Assembly (NCBI GenBank): GCA_025024175.1
Contig: QCXZ01000001.1
Coordinates: 1 to 64,000, forward strand
From: Rhyzopertha dominica
Taxonomy: Eukaryota; Arthropoda; Insecta; Coleoptera; Bostrichidae
Direction: 5' to 3'
DNA: 64,000 nt
The number at the start of each line of letters is the position of its first letter. Position 1 is the first letter of the stretch. The notes beneath the pieces are model-generated. The model searched no databases, had not been told where the DNA came from, and saw nothing but the letters and a program-made list of their open reading frames with translations. Positions 58,961-64,000 of this stretch are shown here, in pieces. Position numbers and translations under genes: made by a program.

Positions 58961-58974
58961 TATAATCAACATAT

Positions 58975-59122
58975 TAAATCATTAACGAAACTCAAATTGC
59001 CAACTCAACATTGGAATTTATTGTTAATTCCACTCGTTATTAAAAACCTTGATCGTGCCATTAAAAGTATGTTTGTGGAAGAAGCTACTTATGTAGACGG
59101 CAATAGTGATTTACAAACATAA
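58975..59122 (+). pseudogene. Possible BEL/Pao gag-like fragment, copy 2
   Basis: LTKLKLPTQHWNLLLIPLVI and IKNLDRAIKSMFVEEATY, then a stop. See 49075-49234. Confidence 0.3.
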
Positions 59123-59945
59123 ATAACTAGGTCAGATCAGTGTCACATGGAATACATTTATACGTAAATAAATGAATTAAATAGTGACAAAAATATGCAG
59201 TGTAGAAACCTCCTACGTAGTTCTTGTTTATTATGGTGATACATATAGAAAGTACTGAATTATGTTTTAAAACTTCTGTGCTGGTATTTAGATTTTGGAT
59301 ATCCAACATAACGAAAATATTAAAAGTATTTACCTATGTGAGCAAGCTAACTACAATACTAAAAATCCCATGCCGTATAAGCGAAACAACCAGTTTTAGA
59401 TTATTTAACCGTTTGACGACCGCTGGCGTATGAAAAAAACCAGCACCGCGTCGTAGCGTTTTTACCTCCGCATCCATGCAAGTTTTTTTTACCGTGTTTT
59501 GAACTGGACGAAACATTTATCGTACAAAACTTAATTATACCATCCTATTTAAACGAATTTCGAAACTACAATCACATAAACGCAACGAACAAGTGCGTAA
59601 TTTACCTATACAAGGTGTTTCAACGCGATTCCTACGCGATAAAAAGTAATAACTAAACTCACCGGTATATCTTCCCGTGCGAACCCGATAAGGTGGCCAA
59701 AACTGGATTAGTTGAAGCACCACGTCACTAAATCATTACGAAACGGTCTGTTTCACACCGCGGTCCGAATTTTCCACCCAATTTTTGTGAAAATTTGAGA
59801 AGTTGCACGCGCACGCCGAGNTTTCCAAGACTACTGACGCTTAGCCGTGTGACTGATTTCTCGGCGTTTTCCATGGCCACCTTGGTATTCNAAAAAGCCG
59901 TATTTACNTTNCACAAGTCTAATGATTGAAAATTTTCGGGGTTTT
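59123..59945. repeat. AT-rich link and module V, copy 3
   Basis: As 49235-50085. The minus-strand 60-codon frame 59334-59516 (MDAEVKTLRRGAGFF...) is open here but interrupted in the other copies. Confidence 0.45.
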
Positions 59946-60159
59946 GCGACTGAAGTGGGCTCTTTCGTTAAAAAAAGAGATGTATTTACGCATGATGTAT
60001 TTCATATGCTGCATGAAGATAGTAGAATTAGAACATATTTATACACAAAACTTTACAGCTAAATCTTTCGTGCATGGTGTGAATATAATTTCTGTTCTTC
60101 AAAACTTTGTTATCGAATAAAACTTACAAGTTGAATGATAAGAATATTGTCAAAATCTG

Positions 60160-61077
60160 CGTTGTTTAATAGAAGATTTCAAAATCTATGAAGTAAACTA
60201 TACCTATTGGATCTGCAAGAATCTACCAATCAAATAAAAATGAAGCCGAAGACTGCGAAATCAAGCTCTTCAGAAAAACAACAAAATCTATTCTGAAAAC
60301 TTGCAAAATCAGGAACCTAATGGCTACACCGGACTATGCCATCCTCTATGAGACAACTGATGGTTATTCACTATTTCCAACCAACAATCTCTTACCATCA
60401 TATGCAAGAACAGTCAAGCTGAAGAAATCACCAATTCCAAAACCGGGATTCTACAACGCGAAGCAAATTACAAGGCCTATGCCGAGGACATCATGCTAGA
60501 AGCGCATTCCATAATGTTCACATCAAATCTCACAAATGAAATTCCATTCATTAACATCGATGAAGATGATTGCTGCATCAAACTCAAGGAAAACATTACT
60601 ATCAACGAAATACACCTAGACCCCATCAAATTAACAGCCATTGACTTCAATTAATTAAAATATGCACAAGCAAAGCTAAGCCAATTTGACGAGCAACTTC
60701 AGCAACAATTAAATAAGCCGTTCATCGTAAAGTAATCATCGTGGTACACCACAGCTCTATGGCTACTAGGAAGCATCATCGTTCTAATTATGTTCTACAA
60801 CTTCTTAAAATGGTGTGGATATTTCCAAATTCTACGAAGGTACATATCTTGTACAAGAGAGCCAAAATCTTGTCTACCATGTTTTCAAATATTTAACCAA
60901 TGTTCAACGAAAACGTCAGAGCTACAGGTACGAGTACACTACAACGTAGAACATCAAGAGTTAAACTACCCTCTACAAGCCATCGCATCCACAAGAGAAG
61001 AGAACAGTGTTTACAATTCATCATCTCTCAGACGATCCAAACGACTTCAGCACAAGGTGAAAATTGAACAAACTTAG
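60160..61077 (+). pseudogene. Env-like membrane glycoprotein C-terminal fragment
   Basis: Two overlapping frames with stops at about 60496, 60651 and 60734. The final open frame (60790-61077) begins at the end of a hydrophobic segment of about 20 residues (about 60745-60810), preceded by a helical charged region and followed by a cysteine-rich, basic tail. A single membrane anchor near the C-terminus followed by a short tail fits a retrotransposon/retrovirus-like envelope protein of insects, but the family could not be fixed. It is broken and cannot be expressed whole as read. Confidence 0.4.
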
Positions 61078-62062
61078 TGAAGTGAAAGTGAATCAAAAGC
61101 AGAGCACAGTGAATACGAAGCGTATACCTTATATATTTATATCTTATTATTCAATAATTATTTTTGTTATATTTTAATCACATTATGCTCACATATTCTA
61201 TTGCTTATACTTTAATCAGATACCAGGCAACACTAGAATTGCAACTTCAGATTTTAACTTAGATTTTCGTTATTAATTCAAAAGGTAACAAAAATCTTAA
61301 TTACCTCGGGGGTGTTGGCAAACTACCCTTACAATAGGACCACTGTTTTATAAACGTTGCGAGCTCAGCTATTATCAATACCTATAATATACAGATTACC
61401 ATCCGTCTTACATGTCACGCTGTCAGTCAGTTTATCGGTTTTCGTTTATAATAACAAGTTGTTACTTACCGCTATGATTTCAGAACCTAGGGGTCGAACA
61501 GCAGAGTATTTGCCNGCCTGCTACAGTGAGACGGGCTGGGTGTTGTTCTATTTCTTTTTTTTCAATTATCTAATATTTTATTACTGGGCGCCAGGTCAAT
61601 ATGTTCACAAATATCCCAAATTTCTCAGCATTCCCCCATTCACCAAGTGGGAATGCACACGGTTCAAAAATAACAGCAAGTAAAAGCAACAGAATTGAAT
61701 TCCAAATCGTTAACAGTAAAGTACAGAAATCTAAATAGTGGCAATGGTACAACTCATGATAATTTAACATAAGAACTATTTAACAAAATATCAAAGTAAA
61801 AGATAGTAAAATAATATAATGTGCATAAAAATATTATAAAATATAAACTTTCCATAGCCTATAAATTGCACTTATACTGATATCTATAGTTATAATAAAA
61901 TTTATGTTCACCTACAGGTAACAATGTGATAATAATGATCTAGTCAGTCTTAATTAATACCATACTTATTTATTTATACCTAATTAAGCTTTGGTATTTA
62001 TTTTCAGGTATATACCTAATACTCAGAATAAATCATTAAAGTAGTTTCTTTCACGACTACGT
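61078..62062. other. AT-rich sequence; possible LTR start at 61313
   Basis: At 61305-61320 the sequence cctcggggg-tgttggca resembles a BEL/Pao-type internal end followed by an LTR start (TGTTGG). It lies 235 bases after the env-like fragment. No second LTR was found, so this is tentative. The 108-codon frame 61357-61683 has no recognised domain. Confidence 0.3.
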
Positions 62063-62930
62063 AACCAGTCTTATGTTTTTAATTTGAATGTATGTATGCT
62101 ATGTATTTTCCGAATGTCACTTTTAAGTAAGTTATATAGTTTTGGCCCTAAGTAGGTAATGCTTCTTGGGCCAATTTTTTTTTGTATTCTCTGGAATTCT
62201 AAGTTTCCTAATTCTTTGTTTCTTGTTTTGTATGGATGTTGTATAAATATTTTAGTATTTCTATGTTGAAATATGATCACGTTGTACACATATAATTCTC
62301 TAGGGTCCAGTAATTTATCTTCCTTATATAGAAGGTCGGATGGGTATTGCTTATCTTTTTGTACATTAGTTTTATAAATTTCTTTTGTAGTATTTCTGTA
62401 GGTTTTATTGTAGTTTTTGTTGCTGCTCCTAGAATACCATATTGTAAGTGTGACTGCACTAATGCATAATATATAACTTTCGAGTGGGCTACGTTTAATA
62501 TCGCTGTTAAATGTTTAAATTTGTATAGTATACTTCTAATTTATTCGTTAATTTTTCACTATATTCATCCCATTTTAGATGTTTATCAATATGTATTCCC
62601 AGGTATTTAATACTGTCTACTTTTTCTAGGTTGTATACTTCTGTTTATTGAAAGTGCCTTATAGTTTGGTTGCGTATCTCTGTAGCAAGAGAATAAATTT
62701 AGATTTATTGTACAGTTTATAATGAAGTATTGTAGTTGACTGGTCTTTCTCTGCTTTGTGTCTTACTTTATTAAGATCTGTGTACACAATGAGTGTCATC
62801 TGCATATGAGATAATACTCAGGTCGTTTCTGTAGAAGATTCATTAATGTATAAAATAAAAAGAACTGGCCCTAATACTGTGCCCTGTGGGATTCCATCGA
62901 AAATCACAAAACATCATTTGTTCTTTTTGG
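62063..62930 (-). pseudogene. Non-LTR retrotransposon RT fragment (jockey/CR1-like)
   Basis: On the minus strand, from about 62930 down: GIPQGTVLGPVLFILYIN (RT box), ISYADDT (catalytic box, about 62800), YLGIHIDKHLKWDEYSEK (about 62560-62610), ALVQSHLQYGILG, then the C-terminal RNTKIFIQHPYKTRNKELG and GPRSITYLGPKLYNLLK blocks typical of jockey/CR1-type elements. Several stops and shifts. The 5' part is missing. Confidence 0.8.
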
Positions 62931-63350
62931 ACGTTAAAATTTTTGCACCTCCGATTTGTATAATTTCAAGCATATATTTACTAATCTGAACCTCCTGAAT
63001 TTCGGAATGGTATCCGTTGGTCGCTAGCTACTATGGTTCGCTCTAAATTGGCGTAAATTAGACCGCGACGTCCTAGCTCATTTCTAATCAAATTTTGGAA
63101 TCTGCAGTTCAAAATTCATCTGTTTGTCGATTTTGAGCTAAAATTAGTTTCCACCGAAAAATCACAAAACATCAAAGGCTAACAACCCCTTGGTTGTTTT
63201 CGAACATTCTGCGAAAAAAAGTTTTTCCTCGCTTTAAAGTTAAGTATAATGTTTAAAATGGCAAACAAGAGTTTTTTTGTGTTATGTTCGAAAGCTTGCT
63301 CAATCTGGCAACCATGTATAAGGTCCGTTTTTACTGCTAGCGCCATCTAC
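62931..63350. other. Unassigned sequence before assembly gap
   Basis: No gene recognised. A duplicated aaaatcacaaaacatca motif occurs at about 62904 and 63161. Confidence 0.4.
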
Positions 63351-63450
63351 NNNNNNNNNNNNNNNNNNNNNNNNNNNNNNNNNNNNNNNNNNNNNNNNNN
63401 NNNNNNNNNNNNNNNNNNNNNNNNNNNNNNNNNNNNNNNNNNNNNNNNNN
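63351..63450. other. Assembly gap of 100 N
   Basis: Exactly 100 ambiguous bases, the usual placeholder for a gap of unknown length. The sequence on the two sides is unrelated. Confidence 0.98.
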
Positions 63451-63824
63451 ATAAAAAAGTTTAGGCATTGAAATTTGAAATTAAAATAAAAGTGGTTTGT
63501 GAATCTGACTAGTGGCTGCGACATATATGTCACATTATTTTTATCCTCATTATGTTGTATGTAAAATTTCTGGATGTTGTATGTGTATCATTTAGCATAT
63601 ACTGGTAAAAATTTTCAAAGATTCCTTTCCCTAATATAGCTGCCTATTGAAAACTCAGATTAGTAAGTAACATGTTGTTGTTCACTTCTTGTAAACTTAA
63701 TGTAAACTGGATTGTTGTTGTAGTAAGCCTGAAGAAGATTGTAATGAAGCACTTGAAAGCTTGGCCAAAATAAAAATTACACATTGATCTTACAACCAGG
63801 TCGAATTCCCCCAAGATATTTCAG
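63451..63824 (+). mobile_element. PLE-1 mini unit 11, right part only
   Basis: Matches the right end of units 7 and 9 but with many one-base losses (for example ttgttcacttc, taagcctgaag, gatcttac). This points to uncorrected sequencing error next to the gap. The hammerhead-like core is at about 63726-63765. Confidence 0.7.
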
Positions 63825-64000
63825 TATTAAATACAAATTTTAATATAGGAAGTGTGGAATCCCAAGTCACATAACTTTCTGAATCAGCACGTCGAGATCT
63901 ACCTGCCTGAATTATTTTTGGAAACTTTTGTGTAAATCAGCAAAAATTTCATTCATTATTTTGGTCAGAAAAAGGCCATTTTTGCAAAATCTATGAAGCA
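63825..64000. repeat. PLE-1 spacer with satellite-related half monomer (window edge)
   Basis: Same block as 43155-43366, continuing past the window end. Confidence 0.7.

Noticed and set aside
61357..61683. 108-codon plus-strand open frame
   Set aside because: Contains an N, low-complexity phenylalanine run and no recognisable domain; not supported as a gene.

Overview
This window is eukaryotic, AT-rich and very repeat-rich, almost certainly arthropod and most likely an insect. The evidence is GT-AG-split exons of a tweek/KIAA1109 (BLTP1) orthologue, an mdg3-like Ty3/Gypsy element with a tRNA-Leu-type primer site, abundant Penelope-like elements (PLEs), jockey-like non-LTR RT fragments, and no bacterial-style operons. 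No rRNA, tRNA or CRISPR was found. Scattered N bases, a 100-N gap (63351-63450) and many single-base indels in homopolymers warn that some reading-frame breaks may be consensus errors rather than biology.

Layout. 1-3683 is non-coding sequence with a 1-kb palindromic, TA-flanked element (2108-3107). 3684-11338 is one Ty3/Gypsy retrotransposon with 1.5-kb LTRs, a shattered gag and a nearly full-length pol that has a stop, a frameshift and a mutated protease site. 11.4-16.2 kb is a run of four short PLE derivatives ('PLE-1 mini units') with inverted ends. Only a GIY-YIG endonuclease segment lies between the ends, and two units have lost even that. 17.2-21.8 kb carries about ten exons of tweek on the minus strand. 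They are bounded on one side by PLE-1 and on the other by a second, RT-bearing PLE (PLE-2, 21.8-23.6 kb). 25.6-33.0 kb is a 313-bp satellite array of about 23.6 copies. Each monomer is itself an inverted repeat and is related to sequence flanking the PLE-1 units.

From about 33.8 kb to 60.5 kb the same modules recur as local segmental duplications in direct orientation: PLE-1 unit, tweek exons, PLE-2 RT, an unclassified module U, a jockey-like RT fragment, a module V and an env-like fragment. Tweek 3' exons recur at 36-37.8 kb and 54.2-56.1 kb. A short second satellite array (46.2-47.8 kb) shares its right-hand junction with the first. The right end (60.2-64 kb) holds the longest env-like fragment, a minus-strand non-LTR RT fragment, the gap and a low-quality PLE-1 remnant.

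Most interesting points: (i) hammerhead-ribozyme-like cores at PLE ends, one in PLE-2 and a set in the inverted ends of PLE-1; (ii) RT-less, GIY-YIG-bearing PLE-1 units repeated at least eleven times; (iii) a dyad-symmetric satellite apparently born from PLE-1-associated sequence; (iv) repeated duplication of a fragment of a lipid-transfer-protein gene bracketed by PLEs. No working gene system is intact within the window. The tweek segment is the only cellular gene recognised.
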